This document shows positions 26,270 through 34,297 of a DNA stretch of 64,000 nucleotides, piece after piece; within the stretch, counting starts at the first letter, position 1, and the number at the start of each line of letters is the position of its first letter. Both the position numbers and the translations under genes were made by a program. Under the pieces are notes generated by a model. It searched no databases. It saw nothing but the letters and a program-made list of their open reading frames with translations, and had not been told where the DNA came from. Origin of the DNA: PALSA-612 sp963765295 (GTDB lineage Bacteria; Actinomycetota; Thermoleophilia; Gaiellales; Gaiellaceae); NCBI GenBank assembly GCA_963765295.1, contig CAVXVO010000006.1, positions 248,001 to 312,000 of the forward strand, written 5' to 3'.

Positions 26270-26560
26270 CCGACGAAACGGGTTCCCTATGCGTCGGAGC
26301 ACGTACGCCTCCCGCACCCGCACGACGCCCTCGTCTCCTCGGTGCCCCAGGCAGGGAGAACAAGCCGCAGGCGTGTCAGCTCGCGACCTCGCCAGCGCAC
26401 GCACGCCGTTTCCCGCGCACGCGCGGAACTTGAACAAGAAAAGAAGAGGGGCTCTGTTGCCGCGTGTTGCCCCGTCTGTGGCCCCCTGGCTGTCCCTGAC
26501 GTCCTGACCCAGGCAACAGCACCGCCTTGAATACGGGGCTGTGCAGGCGACTTCGGAGGA

Positions 26561-26633
26561 TGGGCCGTGAAGGATTCGAACCTTCGACCTTGGGATTAAG
26601 AGTCCCCTGCTCTACCAACTGAGCTAACGGCCC
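26561..26633 (-). tRNA. tRNA-Lys (anticodon CTT)
   Basis: The minus strand folds into a complete cloverleaf of 73 nt. The acceptor stem is GGGCCGT/ACGGCCC with discriminator A. The D-arm is GCTC...GAGC. The anticodon stem-loop is GGGGACTCTTAATCCC with CTT at the centre. The T-arm includes GGTTCGAATCC. CCA is not encoded. It lies between the GNAT and the alpha/beta hydrolase, separated by only about 15 bp from the latter's stop. No duplicated 3' end was seen downstream, so there is no direct sign of an integrated element. Confidence 0.95.
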
Positions 26634-26647
26634 GCGGGCCGACCAGT

Positions 26648-27973
26648 CTAGCCTCCGAGCAGAAAGCGTTGGACGGCGGCCTGCGCGGTGGTCGAGCGCT
26701 GGGTCGAGTGGCCGGAGTCGTGGACGATCACGAGCTTGCCGTGTGGCACGAGCTTCAGCTCGGCCTTCGGCCACGGAAGCGGCGTCGAGAGATCGCGGTC
26801 GCCGGCGAGCAGCAGGGCAGGCGCGAGGATCTTCGCCCCCGCGGCGGGTTGAGGCGTCGGGGCCGTCGGCGGCCAGTAAATGCACTGCTGCATGATTCCG
26901 TTCCCGGTCACGGTGGCCCTGTCGAACGGCCCGAGCGCGGTCGCCGGCAGCGCGGCCGCGTAGCGCTCGAGCGCCGCTTCCCGGCCCGCAAGCGGAGCCG
27001 ACGAGTCCCCCCAGGGGAAGCGCCAGTCCTCGCAGAGCGTGCTCGCATGCAGGCCCTGGCTCAGCTGATCGGCCGGCTCCGCCCTCTCCGCGGCGCGGAC
27101 CCTGCCGAGGAGATCGTCGATCCCCGTCGTGTCGCCGTGCCTCGCGTCTCGCAGGTCGCTCGCCAGCCCCGTGTACGTCGGGTCGAACACGCTGAGGGCG
27201 ACGATCGCGTCCAGAAGTTGCGGACCGTTGTGATAGCGGGCGACGTCGGCGGCGAGGTCGTCGGCGCAGCGTCCGCACACGTTCCGGAGTACCTGCGCCA
27301 CGCGCGGGAACGCCTCGGTCTCGAGCTGACCGCTCGCGGCGTGCGGGACGACGGAGTCGAGCACGAGCCTGGAGACATGGCTCGGATAGGCGAGCGCGTA
27401 GCGCTCGGCGACGTAGGTGCCGTACGAGGTGCCGTCGATCGCGAGCCGGGAGACGCCGAGCGCCTGCCGGAGCCGGTCGAGGTCGCGGACGACGTCGTCG
27501 GTCCCGAAGAACGCGCGCTTGGGGCCGATCGCACGCGCGCAGGCCCGAACGGCAGCAGCCGTCGGAGGCTGCAGGTCGGAGAAGCCCATCTCCTGCTGGA
27601 GTGCCGGGCACCGCAGTGCGCCGGCTCCGGTGCCGCGCTGGTCGATCATCACGAGCCGGTACTGCCGGGCCACCGGGCCGAGGCGACTCGCGAGGCGGGC
27701 GATGTACGGCGCGCCGGGTTGCCCCGGGCCGCCGGTGAGGACGAGCAGGTCGCCTCGCGGCGCCGTCCCGCCGCGCCGGGCGGCGACGGCGAGCCGAAGC
27801 GTCCCCGACGTGCGACCCGTGGAGTCGAGCGGCACCGTCAGCGTCGAGCACTCGAACCCGATCTGCCCCGGACATGCGCGGGCACCGGTCAGCCCCGGAC
27901 CTCCGGTCCCGTTCGCGCCTCCCGCGAGAACGGCCGCGGTCAGGGCACAGATGCAGACGGCGAGCGACCTCAT
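26648..27973 (-). CDS. Secreted alpha/beta-hydrolase, tripeptidyl aminopeptidase-like
   Basis: A 441-residue exported hydrolase of the TAP/proline-iminopeptidase group. The signal peptide is MRSLAVCICALTAAVLAGG. The oxyanion region is VLTGGPGQPG. The nucleophile elbow IDGTSYGTYVA carries the Ser, and Asp and His are in LAGDRDLSTP and HDSGHSTQ of the C-terminal TAP-like domain. Paired cysteines (ACPGQIGFEC, VCGRC) fit an extracellular protein. It likely trims peptides or hydrolyses esters outside the cell. The gene is divergent from wecB with only 20 bp between starts, where the -10 boxes overlap. Confidence 0.87.
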   Translation of the reverse strand: MRSLAVCICALTAAVLAGGANGTGGPGLTGARACPGQIGFECSTLTVPLDSTGRTSGTLRLAVAARRGGTAPRGDLLVLTGGPGQPGAPYIARLASRLGPVARQYRLVMIDQRGTGAGALRCPALQQEMGFSDLQPPTAAAVRACARAIGPKRAFFGTDDVVRDLDRLRQALGVSRLAIDGTSYGTYVAERYALAYPSHVSRLVLDSVVPHAASGQLETEAFPRVAQVLRNVCGRCADDLAADVARYHNGPQLLDAIVALSVFDPTYTGLASDLRDARHGDTTGIDDLLGRVRAAERAEPADQLSQGLHASTLCEDWRFPWGDSSAPLAGREAALERYAAALPATALGPFDRATVTGNGIMQQCIYWPPTAPTPQPAAGAKILAPALLLAGDRDLSTPLPWPKAELKLVPHGKLVIVHDSGHSTQRSTTAQAAVQRFLLGG

Positions 27974-27980
27974 GCCTCTC

Positions 27981-27987
27981 TAGGCTG
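27981..27987. promoter_or_regulatory. Overlapping divergent -10 boxes (wecB / hydrolase)
   Basis: TAGGCT (27981-27986, plus) is 7 nt before the ATG of wecB at 27994. CAGCCT (27987-27982, minus) is 8 nt before the ATG of the hydrolase at 27973. The two hexamers are offset by one base. The plus-strand box is good; the minus-strand one is a poor match at its first base. Confidence 0.45.
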
Positions 27988-27993
27988 AGACGG

Positions 27994-29043
27994 ATGCGCG
28001 TCCTCTCGGTTGTCGGAAACCGGCCGCAATTCGTCAAGTCGGCGCCGCTCTCGGTGGCGTTGCGGGCGGCGAGCGTCGAGGAGATCGTCGTGCATACGGG
28101 CCAGCACTACGATCCCGAGCTCTCGCAGGTCTTCTTCGAGGAGCTCGGACTGGCCGAACCGGTCAACCTCGACCTCAGAACGGCCGATGTCGACCAGATG
28201 CGCGCGCGGCTCGAGGAGCGGATCGACGCGACCCGGCCCGACGGCGTCCTCGTCTTCGGCGACACGAACTCGACGCTCGCCGGGGCACGGGCGGCCGTCG
28301 CCCGGGCCGCCCCTGTGGCCCACGTCGAGGCCGGGCTGCGGAGCGGCGACCTGTCCATGCCGGAGGAGCACAACCGCATCGAGGTCGACCGCATCGCCGA
28401 CCTCCTCCTCTGCCCGGACGAGCGCAGCGCCGAGACACTCCGCCAAGAGTCCGTTCCCGGCCGGATCGAGGTCGTCGGCGACGTGATGTACGACGCGTGC
28501 CTCGAGCTGGCGCCGAGAGCACGCGAGCGGTCGACCGCGCTCGAAGATCTCGGCTTGGAGCCCGGCCGCTACGTGCTCGCCACGATCCACCGCGAGGCGA
28601 ACGTCCGCCCCGAGCGGCTCGCCCGCATCCTCGACGGCCTGTCCCGGCTGGACGAGCCCGTGCTGTTCCCGGCCCATCCGCGCACGGCCGCGACGATCAG
28701 GTCCGAGGGACTGTCCCTCGGACATGTCCGGATCAGCCGGCCGCTCTCGTACCTCGACTTCGCCGCGCTCGCGTCGCAGGCGCGCGTGATCGTCACGGAC
28801 TCGGGCGGGATCCAGAAGGAGGCGTACTGGTACGGCGTCCCGTGTGTGACCGCGCGGCCGTCCACGGAGTGGGTCGACACCGTCGAGCTGGGCGCGAACG
28901 TGCTCGTCGACGACGATCCCGACCGCCTCGTCGAGGCGGTGCGCACGGCGCACATACCCGCCGAGCGGCCGCAGCTCTACGGGGACGGGCACGCCTCCGA
29001 GCGGGTGGCGGCTGCTCTCCTCGCTAGCCTGGGCGCGTCATGA
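27994..29043 (+). CDS. wecB: UDP-N-acetylglucosamine 2-epimerase (WecB/WbpI family)
   Basis: A 349-residue non-hydrolysing epimerase. It converts UDP-GlcNAc, or its 3-acetamido uronic acid derivative, to the manno form. Family motifs include VGNRPQFVKSAPL at the start, VHTGQHYDPELSQ, VFGDTNSTLAG, HVEAGLRSGD, PEEHNRIEVDRIAD and VTDSGGIQKEAYWYGVPC. It is the first gene of a four-gene plus-strand operon with wbpA-, wbpB- and wbpD-like genes. The substrate may therefore be the WbpI-type UDP-GlcNAc(3NAc)A rather than UDP-GlcNAc. A 23-bp palindrome lies within its coding sequence at 28701-28723. The stop overlaps the next ATG by 4 bp. Confidence 0.9.
   Translation: MRVLSVVGNRPQFVKSAPLSVALRAASVEEIVVHTGQHYDPELSQVFFEELGLAEPVNLDLRTADVDQMRARLEERIDATRPDGVLVFGDTNSTLAGARAAVARAAPVAHVEAGLRSGDLSMPEEHNRIEVDRIADLLLCPDERSAETLRQESVPGRIEVVGDVMYDACLELAPRARERSTALEDLGLEPGRYVLATIHREANVRPERLARILDGLSRLDEPVLFPAHPRTAATIRSEGLSLGHVRISRPLSYLDFAALASQARVIVTDSGGIQKEAYWYGVPCVTARPSTEWVDTVELGANVLVDDDPDRLVEAVRTAHIPAERPQLYGDGHASERVAAALLASLGAS
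28701..28723. repeat. 23-bp palindromic repeat, copy inside wecB
   Basis: GTCCGAGGGAC, a single T, then GTCCCTCGGAC: a perfect 11-bp inverted repeat in the wecB frame (codons for RSEGLSLGH). A second copy with two base differences lies beside rmlB at 40045-40069. It may be a mobile palindromic element tolerated within the protein. Confidence 0.6.
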
Positions 29044-30296
29044 GCCGCGTTGCAATCGTCGGAGCGGGCTACGTCGGCCTGCCGCTCGCCCAGGTCTTCG
29101 CGGAGGCCGGGAACGAGGTCGTCCTGCTCGACGTCGAGCAGCGGATCGTCGACGGGATCAACCGGGGCGAGAGCCACATCGAGGACGTCCCCTCCGAGGA
29201 GCTCCGGCCCCTCGTCGAGCGCGGTGCCGTTCGGGCCACGACCGACTACGAAGAGCTCTCTGGCGCCGACGCGATCCTGATCGCGCTCGCGACGCCGCTG
29301 ACGAAGCAGCGCGAGCCCGACCTCTCGATCGTCACCGCAGCGGTGACGGGCATCGCCGGGCACCTCCGCCCCGGCCAGCTCGTCGTCCTCGAGTCGACGA
29401 CCTATCCCGGGACGACGCGCGAGGTCGTCCAGCCGATCCTGGAGGAGATCTCGGGCCTCGAGGCCGGCAAGGACTTCCACCTCGCCTTTTCGCCCGAGCG
29501 CGTCGACCCTGGGAACGAGACGTGGTCGACGAAGACCGTGCCGAAGATCGTCGGCGGGATCACGGACGAGTGCACGCGCCGCGCAGCCGAGCTCTACGGC
29601 GGCGCCGTCGACACCGTCCATCCCGTCTCGTCGCCGGAAGCCGCCGAGCTGACGAAGCTGCTCGAGAACATCTTCCGCTCCGTGAACATCGCGCTCGTGA
29701 ACGAGCTGGCGCAGCTCTGCGAGCGGATGGGGATCGACGTGTGGGAGGTCGTCGACGCGGCGGCGACGAAGCCGTTCGGGTTCATGAGCTTCAAGCCGGG
29801 ACCCGGGCTCGGCGGCCACTGCATCCCGGTCGACCCCTTCTACCTGACCTGGAAGGCGCGCGAGTACGGCTTCTACACCGAGTTCATCGAGCTGGCCGGA
29901 AAGGTCAACGAGGGCATGCCGTACTACTGTCGCTCGCTCATCTCGCAGGCGCTCAACCACGGCGCGGAGCGCTCGTTGAAGGGCGCCAGGGTGCTCGTAC
30001 TCGGTGTTGCCTACAAGTCCGACATCTCGGACGTGCGCGAGTCGCCGGCGCTGAAGGTGATCGACCTGCTCGAGCATGCCGGCGCCGAGGTCTCCTATCA
30101 CGATCCCCACGTGCCGACGCTGAACGGCAAGAGCTGCGTGCCGCTCGAGCCGGGCGCCTACGACTGCGTCGCCATCCTGACCGCGCACTCGTCGATCGAC
30201 CACGCTCAGGTCGTGCGCGACGCGAAGGTCGTCGTCGACTTCCGGAACGCCACCGGCGACGCCGGCCGGGACGACCCCAGGGTCTGGAAGCTGTGA
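29040..30296 (+). CDS. wbpA: UDP-N-acetyl-D-glucosamine (aminosugar) C6-dehydrogenase, WbpA-like
   Basis: A 418-residue nucleotide-sugar dehydrogenase that oxidises C6 of a UDP-sugar to a carboxylate using NAD+. The Rossmann motif VAIVGAGYVGLPLAQVFA is at the N-terminus. ESTTYPGTTREVV and FSPERVDPGN follow. The catalytic Cys is in PGLGGHCIPVDPFYL, and the C-terminal domain has GVAYKSDISDVRESPA. These features match WbpA/WecC more than the UDP-glucose enzymes. The ATG overlaps the wecB stop and its own stop overlaps the GTG of the next gene. It should supply the uronic acid for the wbpB-wbpD steps. Confidence 0.91.
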   Translation: MSRVAIVGAGYVGLPLAQVFAEAGNEVVLLDVEQRIVDGINRGESHIEDVPSEELRPLVERGAVRATTDYEELSGADAILIALATPLTKQREPDLSIVTAAVTGIAGHLRPGQLVVLESTTYPGTTREVVQPILEEISGLEAGKDFHLAFSPERVDPGNETWSTKTVPKIVGGITDECTRRAAELYGGAVDTVHPVSSPEAAELTKLLENIFRSVNIALVNELAQLCERMGIDVWEVVDAAATKPFGFMSFKPGPGLGGHCIPVDPFYLTWKAREYGFYTEFIELAGKVNEGMPYYCRSLISQALNHGAERSLKGARVLVLGVAYKSDISDVRESPALKVIDLLEHAGAEVSYHDPHVPTLNGKSCVPLEPGAYDCVAILTAHSSIDHAQVVRDAKVVVDFRNATGDAGRDDPRVWKL

Positions 30297-31261
30297 CGCG
30301 GGTCGGCGTCGTCGGACTCGGCTACTGGGGGCCGAACCTGGCGCGCAACTTCGACCAGCTCGCAGAGCTCGCGTGGGTCTGCGACACCGACGAGAAGGTG
30401 CGCGACGCATTCGCCGCACGCTACGCAAGCGCCCGCGTGACGGCGGACTACGAGGAGATGCTCGGCGATCCGGATCTGGATGCCGTCGTCGTCTCGACGC
30501 CCGTGCCGATGCACTACGCGCAGGCGAGGCAGGCGCTCGAGGCCGGCAAGCACGTTCTCGTCGAGAAGCCGCCCGCGATGCACGGGCCCGACATGGACGA
30601 GCTCGTCCGCCTGTCCGAGGAACGCGACCTCGTCTGCATGCCGGGCCACCTGCTGCTCTACCACCCCGGCGTGCGGAAGCTGAAGGAGCTGATCGACGCG
30701 GGCTCGCTCGGCGAAGTGCTCTGCGTCTACGGGAACCGGCAGAACCTCGGCGTCGTGCGGACGCACGAGAACGCGCTCTGGTCGCTCGGTGTCCACGACC
30801 TGTCCGTGATCCTCTACCTCCTCGACGAGGAGCCGGAGGAGGCGATCGCGCACGGCCGCGACTTCCTGACGCCCGGCGTCGAGGACGTCGTCTTCTGCTA
30901 CCTCCGCTTTCCGTCGGGGAAGATCGCGCACATGCACCTGTCCTGGCTCGACCCGCACAAGCTGCGGAAGATCACCGTCGTCGGCAAGGAGAAGATGGTC
31001 GTCTTCGACGACATGGAGCTCGAGCGGAAGGTGACGGTGTACGAGAAGGGCCCGTGGCAGAGGGCCGAGAGCTACGGCGAGTGGCAGACCCGCTCGGGCG
31101 ACATCAACATCCCGAAGATCCCGACCGACGAGCCGCTGCGACTCGAGTGCGAGCATTTCCTCGCGCTCGTGCGCGGGGAGGGTGACCGCCGCAAGGTGGC
31201 ACGCGACGGCGCGATGGTCGTGCGCGCGCTCGAGCGGCTGACGGAGTCGCTTGGCCGCTGA
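30293..31261 (+). CDS. wbpB: Gfo/Idh/MocA oxidoreductase, WbpB-like (3-dehydrogenase of UDP-GlcNAcA)
   Basis: A 322-residue NAD(P)-dependent sugar oxidoreductase. VGVVGLGYWGPNLARNF is the cofactor site. VSTPVPMHYAQARQALEAGK and HVLVEKPPAMHG are the family EKP motif region, and the catalytic area includes LWSLGVHDLSVILYLLDE. In the WbpA-B-E-D-I route this enzyme makes the 3-keto sugar that is then aminated. The GTG at 30293 overlaps the wbpA stop by 4 bp. The WbpE aminotransferase that should act between this enzyme and the acetyltransferase is not in the cluster or elsewhere in the window. Confidence 0.86.
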   Translation: MTRVGVVGLGYWGPNLARNFDQLAELAWVCDTDEKVRDAFAARYASARVTADYEEMLGDPDLDAVVVSTPVPMHYAQARQALEAGKHVLVEKPPAMHGPDMDELVRLSEERDLVCMPGHLLLYHPGVRKLKELIDAGSLGEVLCVYGNRQNLGVVRTHENALWSLGVHDLSVILYLLDEEPEEAIAHGRDFLTPGVEDVVFCYLRFPSGKIAHMHLSWLDPHKLRKITVVGKEKMVVFDDMELERKVTVYEKGPWQRAESYGEWQTRSGDINIPKIPTDEPLRLECEHFLALVRGEGDRRKVARDGAMVVRALERLTESLGR

Positions 31262-31880
31262 CGTCAACCCGGACACCCTGCTCGGCGAGGGAGTGACGAT
31301 CCACGACCACGCCGTCGTCGGCAAGCAGCCCGTGCTCTCTCCCCGGTCGACCGCGCGACGCGACCCGCTGCCGCCGGCAGTGCTCGGCGCGGGAACCGTG
31401 GTCTCGACCGGCGCGATCGTGTTCGCGGGCGCCACGCTCGGCGCGCGCGTGCTCGTCGGCGACGGTGCCTGCGTCCGCGAGCGCTGTGTGATCGGCGACG
31501 ACGTCGTGATCGGCCGCGGTTCGCTGGTCGAGAACGACACGACGGTCGGCGCGCGGACGACGATCCAGGCACACGCCTACGTCACCGCGTACTCGACGGT
31601 CGAGGAGGACGTGTTCATCGCGCCCTGCGTGGTGACGACGAACGACAACTTCATGGGTCGCACCGAGCGGCGCCACGAGCTGAAGAAGGGCCCGACGATC
31701 CGTCGCGGCGCGCGCGTCGGCGGCGGCGCCGTTCTCTGCCCCGGGATCGAGATCGGCGAGGACGCCTTCGTGGGCGCCGGCGCGGTCGTGACGAAGGACG
31801 TGCCCGCGCGGAAGGTCGTCGTCGGCAACCCGGCGCGCGTGATCCGCGACGTCGCGCCGGACGAGCTGCTGAACGCCTAG
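31251..31880 (+). CDS. wbpD: Hexapeptide-repeat N-acetyltransferase, WbpD-like
   Basis: A 209-residue left-handed beta-helix acyltransferase. Hexapeptide turns such as GAGTVVSTGAIVFAGATL and GDDVVIGRGSLVENDTTVG repeat through the protein. NDNFMGRTERRHELKKGP and GAGAVVTKDVPARKVVVGNP close it. In the pathway it acetylates the 3-amino group of UDP-GlcNAc(3NH2)A. I take the TTG at 31251, which overlaps the wbpB end by 11 bp and is preceded by GGAG. Its stop codon shares a CTAG with the convergent F420-type gene. Confidence 0.85.
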   Translation: MAADVNPDTLLGEGVTIHDHAVVGKQPVLSPRSTARRDPLPPAVLGAGTVVSTGAIVFAGATLGARVLVGDGACVRERCVIGDDVVIGRGSLVENDTTVGARTTIQAHAYVTAYSTVEEDVFIAPCVVTTNDNFMGRTERRHELKKGPTIRRGARVGGGAVLCPGIEIGEDAFVGAGAVVTKDVPARKVVVGNPARVIRDVAPDELLNA

Positions 31881-32746
31881 AAAGCCTCGCCAACAGCGCG
31901 TACCGACGGCTCGTCGATCGGCCTCAGGATCAGGATCGCCTCGTCGGCTCCTGCCTCGGCGAGCGCGTTCAGGTGAGCCGGAAGCCCGTCGAGCGTCACG
32001 GGCGGGGATTCCGTGTCCGAGTGTGGGCGCTTGACGGCATCAGGGTCGAGCTCGACGAGCACGGCCGTGCTGCGGGCGATCTCGGCCGGGTTGCGCCCGG
32101 CGCGCTCGGCCGCCGACGTGATCCGCGCGTTGAGCTCGGCGAAGCCGTCGACCGTGTTCCCGTAGCTCGCGTACCAGGTGTTCCACCAGTCCACGTGCGG
32201 GAGCGCGATCGAGAGCATCCTGTCGCCGTTCGAGCCGATCATCAGTGGAATGCGCCGCTCGGCCGGCGGCATCAGGACGAGGTCGTCCGCCGACCAGAAA
32301 CGGCCGCCGAGCGTCACGCGCTCCCCCGCGAGCATGCGGCGCACGATCTCGAACGACTCCTCGAACCGCGACACCCGGTGGTCGTAGGGGAGCCCGAACG
32401 CGCGATATTCGGCTTCGTTCCAGCCCGCTCCGAGCCCGAGCACGAGCCTGCCGCCGCTCACGTCGTCGATGGTCGCCGCCATCTTCGCGATCAGGCCCGG
32501 CGGGTGGAACGACGCGCACGCGACGAGCGGCCCGAGCGTCACGCGCTCCGTCGTGGCCGCCAGGGCTGCCAGCAGCGTCCAGACCTCGAGCGGCCCTCGC
32601 TCCTCGCGGCCGTCTCCGCGGTAGAGCAGATGGTCGCCGAGCCAGATCGAGTCGAAGCCGACCTCCTCGGCCGCGCGGGCCATGGCCTCGTACTCCGGCC
32701 AGCGGACCACGCGCTCTGCCTCCGGCAGCTGAACGCCGATCTTCAC
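31877..32746 (-). CDS. LLM-class F420-dependent oxidoreductase
   Basis: A 289-residue luciferase-like monooxygenase-fold protein. It starts VKIGVQLPEAERVVRWPEYE, then EEVGFDSIWLGDHLLY, TLLAALAATTERVTLGPLV and SGGRLVLGLGAGWNEAEYRAFG, the hallmark blocks of F420-type (rather than FMN-type) members in Actinobacteria. It would carry out hydride transfer with F420. The GTG at 32746 overlaps the stop of the MBL-Rieske gene by 4 bp. This links a deazaflavin oxidoreductase to an iron-sulfur/metal oxygenase-like partner. The stop shares a CTAG with wbpD. Confidence 0.85.
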   Translation of the reverse strand: MKIGVQLPEAERVVRWPEYEAMARAAEEVGFDSIWLGDHLLYRGDGREERGPLEVWTLLAALAATTERVTLGPLVACASFHPPGLIAKMAATIDDVSGGRLVLGLGAGWNEAEYRAFGLPYDHRVSRFEESFEIVRRMLAGERVTLGGRFWSADDLVLMPPAERRIPLMIGSNGDRMLSIALPHVDWWNTWYASYGNTVDGFAELNARITSAAERAGRNPAEIARSTAVLVELDPDAVKRPHSDTESPPVTLDGLPAHLNALAEAGADEAILILRPIDEPSVRAVGEAF

Positions 32747-34275
32747 TGCTCCGCCGCGACCTCGAGCGGCTCGCTGAACAGGCGCCGGTCGTCGGACGTG
32801 AGACAGCGGCCCGTCGCCAGCTCGAACTGCCAGCCGTGCAGCGTGCAGGTGAGGATCCCGTCCTCGACGACACCGAACCGCGCCAGGTCGGCCTTCAGGT
32901 GGGGGCAGCGGCGCTGCACGCGGTAGCCGGCGCACTCGAAGAACTCGCGCTCCGGCAGCTGCTCGGAGTAGCACCCCTCCGCGTACTCGATCCGCTCGGC
33001 CGAGAGGCACTTGAAGAAGCTGTAGAGGTACTCGTTGTAGGAGCCGCGCCGCTCGGCCTCGAAGCGGCAGGAGAGGAACAGGCGGTTCACCCAGTCCTCG
33101 TCGTGGTCGAGGATCAGCTGCTCGACGAGCGCGGGGTCGATCCAGAAGCGGTACTCGCACTCGTCGCCTTCCCAGGCGTAGACGCGGCGCGTCCAGAAGT
33201 CGAGCACGACCTGCGGGTCGCCGAGGTCGAGGAGGACGCGGCCGTTGATCGCCGCGGCGGTGCGATCGGCGAGGTCGAGCACGGGCTCGAACCATTCGGT
33301 GAGCTCGGCGAGGATGTCGACCCGCCCGCGGGGCCAGGCGGCCTTCTCGGCCTCGATGCGCGGGCGCATCTGCTCCCGGAACGACTCGAGGTAGGCGCGC
33401 TTGTCGCCGAAGATCGTGGCCGGATCGACCGGATCCTCGATGTCGAGCCGCCCGGGCTCGAGCGTCGCGACCGAGCCCGGAATCATGAGCCGCCCGTTGT
33501 CCGCCCCATGCTCGCGCATGTACTCGAGATACACGGCCTGGTCGGGGAAGACGTTCGACGGGTCGTCGCCGAGGTCGTTGAAGCCGAACAGGTCGTCGTC
33601 GAGGAAGCACGGCGGGCCGGCCATCGGGATCACGAAGTCGGCGCCCACCTGGTGGGAGTAGCGGAGCGAGCGGGCCATCTGCGTCTCGCGCTTCTTGCGC
33701 CCGAGCGCGCTCTTCATCTGCTCGGGGAAGCGGTAGACCATCGGGTACCAGATCGCGCCCGAGAACTGGACGAAGTGCGCGTCGAAGTGGCCGAACGCGT
33801 GAGCGCCTTCGAGGTCGACCGGCCGCGCGTCGTTCTGGTCGAAGATCCGCACCTCGCCGTCGTCGATCGCGAGCGCCGAGTCGCCGAGCGGCCCGTCCGC
33901 AGGGAAGATCGTGCAGACGGTCATCACGCGCAGCCCGTCGAGCTCGAGCGGCACGTTCGTCTTCGTCTCCACGAACCGTGTGAACCCGAGCGCCTCCAGC
34001 TCGCGGTGGACGAGGTCGAGCGGGTGGTCGGGAAGGATCACGGTCGCGTCCTTCGAGACGTGGTCGCGCAGGAAGTCGCGGTCGAGATGGTCGCGGTGGA
34101 CGTGCGAGACGTAGAGGTAGTCGGGGCTCCCGAACGTCGACGGGTCGAGCTCCTGATTCGACGGGAACGGCACCCAGGAGGCGAAGTAGGCGGGGTTGAA
34201 CCACGGGTCGCAGAGGATCGAGCCGTGGCGGGTCTCGACGTAGAGGCCGGCGTGGCCGAGGAAGGTGATCTTCAC
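32743..34275 (-). CDS. Metallo-beta-lactamase fold / Rieske [2Fe-2S] fusion protein
   Basis: A 510-residue cytoplasmic protein with two recognisable parts. Residues 1 to about 250 form an UlaG-like metallo-beta-lactamase domain: ITFLGHAGLYVETRHGSILC, DPWFNP, and the metal site SHVHRDHLDRDF near residue 56. The C-terminus is a Rieske domain with CPHLKAD near 457 and CTLHGWQFEL near 476, the CxH...CxxH cluster ligands. CMP-Neu5Ac hydroxylase has the same two domains in the opposite order, so an iron-dependent hydroxylase is a reasonable guess, not an assignment. The GTG at 34275 is 7 nt after a TAGCGT -10 box. It is coupled to the downstream F420-type gene. Confidence 0.82.
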   Translation of the reverse strand: MKITFLGHAGLYVETRHGSILCDPWFNPAYFASWVPFPSNQELDPSTFGSPDYLYVSHVHRDHLDRDFLRDHVSKDATVILPDHPLDLVHRELEALGFTRFVETKTNVPLELDGLRVMTVCTIFPADGPLGDSALAIDDGEVRIFDQNDARPVDLEGAHAFGHFDAHFVQFSGAIWYPMVYRFPEQMKSALGRKKRETQMARSLRYSHQVGADFVIPMAGPPCFLDDDLFGFNDLGDDPSNVFPDQAVYLEYMREHGADNGRLMIPGSVATLEPGRLDIEDPVDPATIFGDKRAYLESFREQMRPRIEAEKAAWPRGRVDILAELTEWFEPVLDLADRTAAAINGRVLLDLGDPQVVLDFWTRRVYAWEGDECEYRFWIDPALVEQLILDHDEDWVNRLFLSCRFEAERRGSYNEYLYSFFKCLSAERIEYAEGCYSEQLPEREFFECAGYRVQRRCPHLKADLARFGVVEDGILTCTLHGWQFELATGRCLTSDDRRLFSEPLEVAAEQ

Positions 34276-34281
34276 GGCGAC

Positions 34282-34288
34282 TACGCTA
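34282..34288. promoter_or_regulatory. Overlapping divergent -10 boxes (MBL-Rieske / small protein)
   Basis: TACGCTA holds TACGCT (plus, 34282-34287) and TAGCGT (minus, 34288-34283), offset by one base. The minus box is 7 nt from the GTG at 34275. The plus box is 10 nt from the ATG at 34298. One 7-bp site appears to start both genes with almost no leader. Confidence 0.5.
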
Positions 34289-34297
34289 GCGGTGAGG

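Noticed and set aside
26561..26633. tRNA-Lys as an attachment site of an integrated element
   Set aside because: No integrase gene and no duplicated tRNA end were found in the window.
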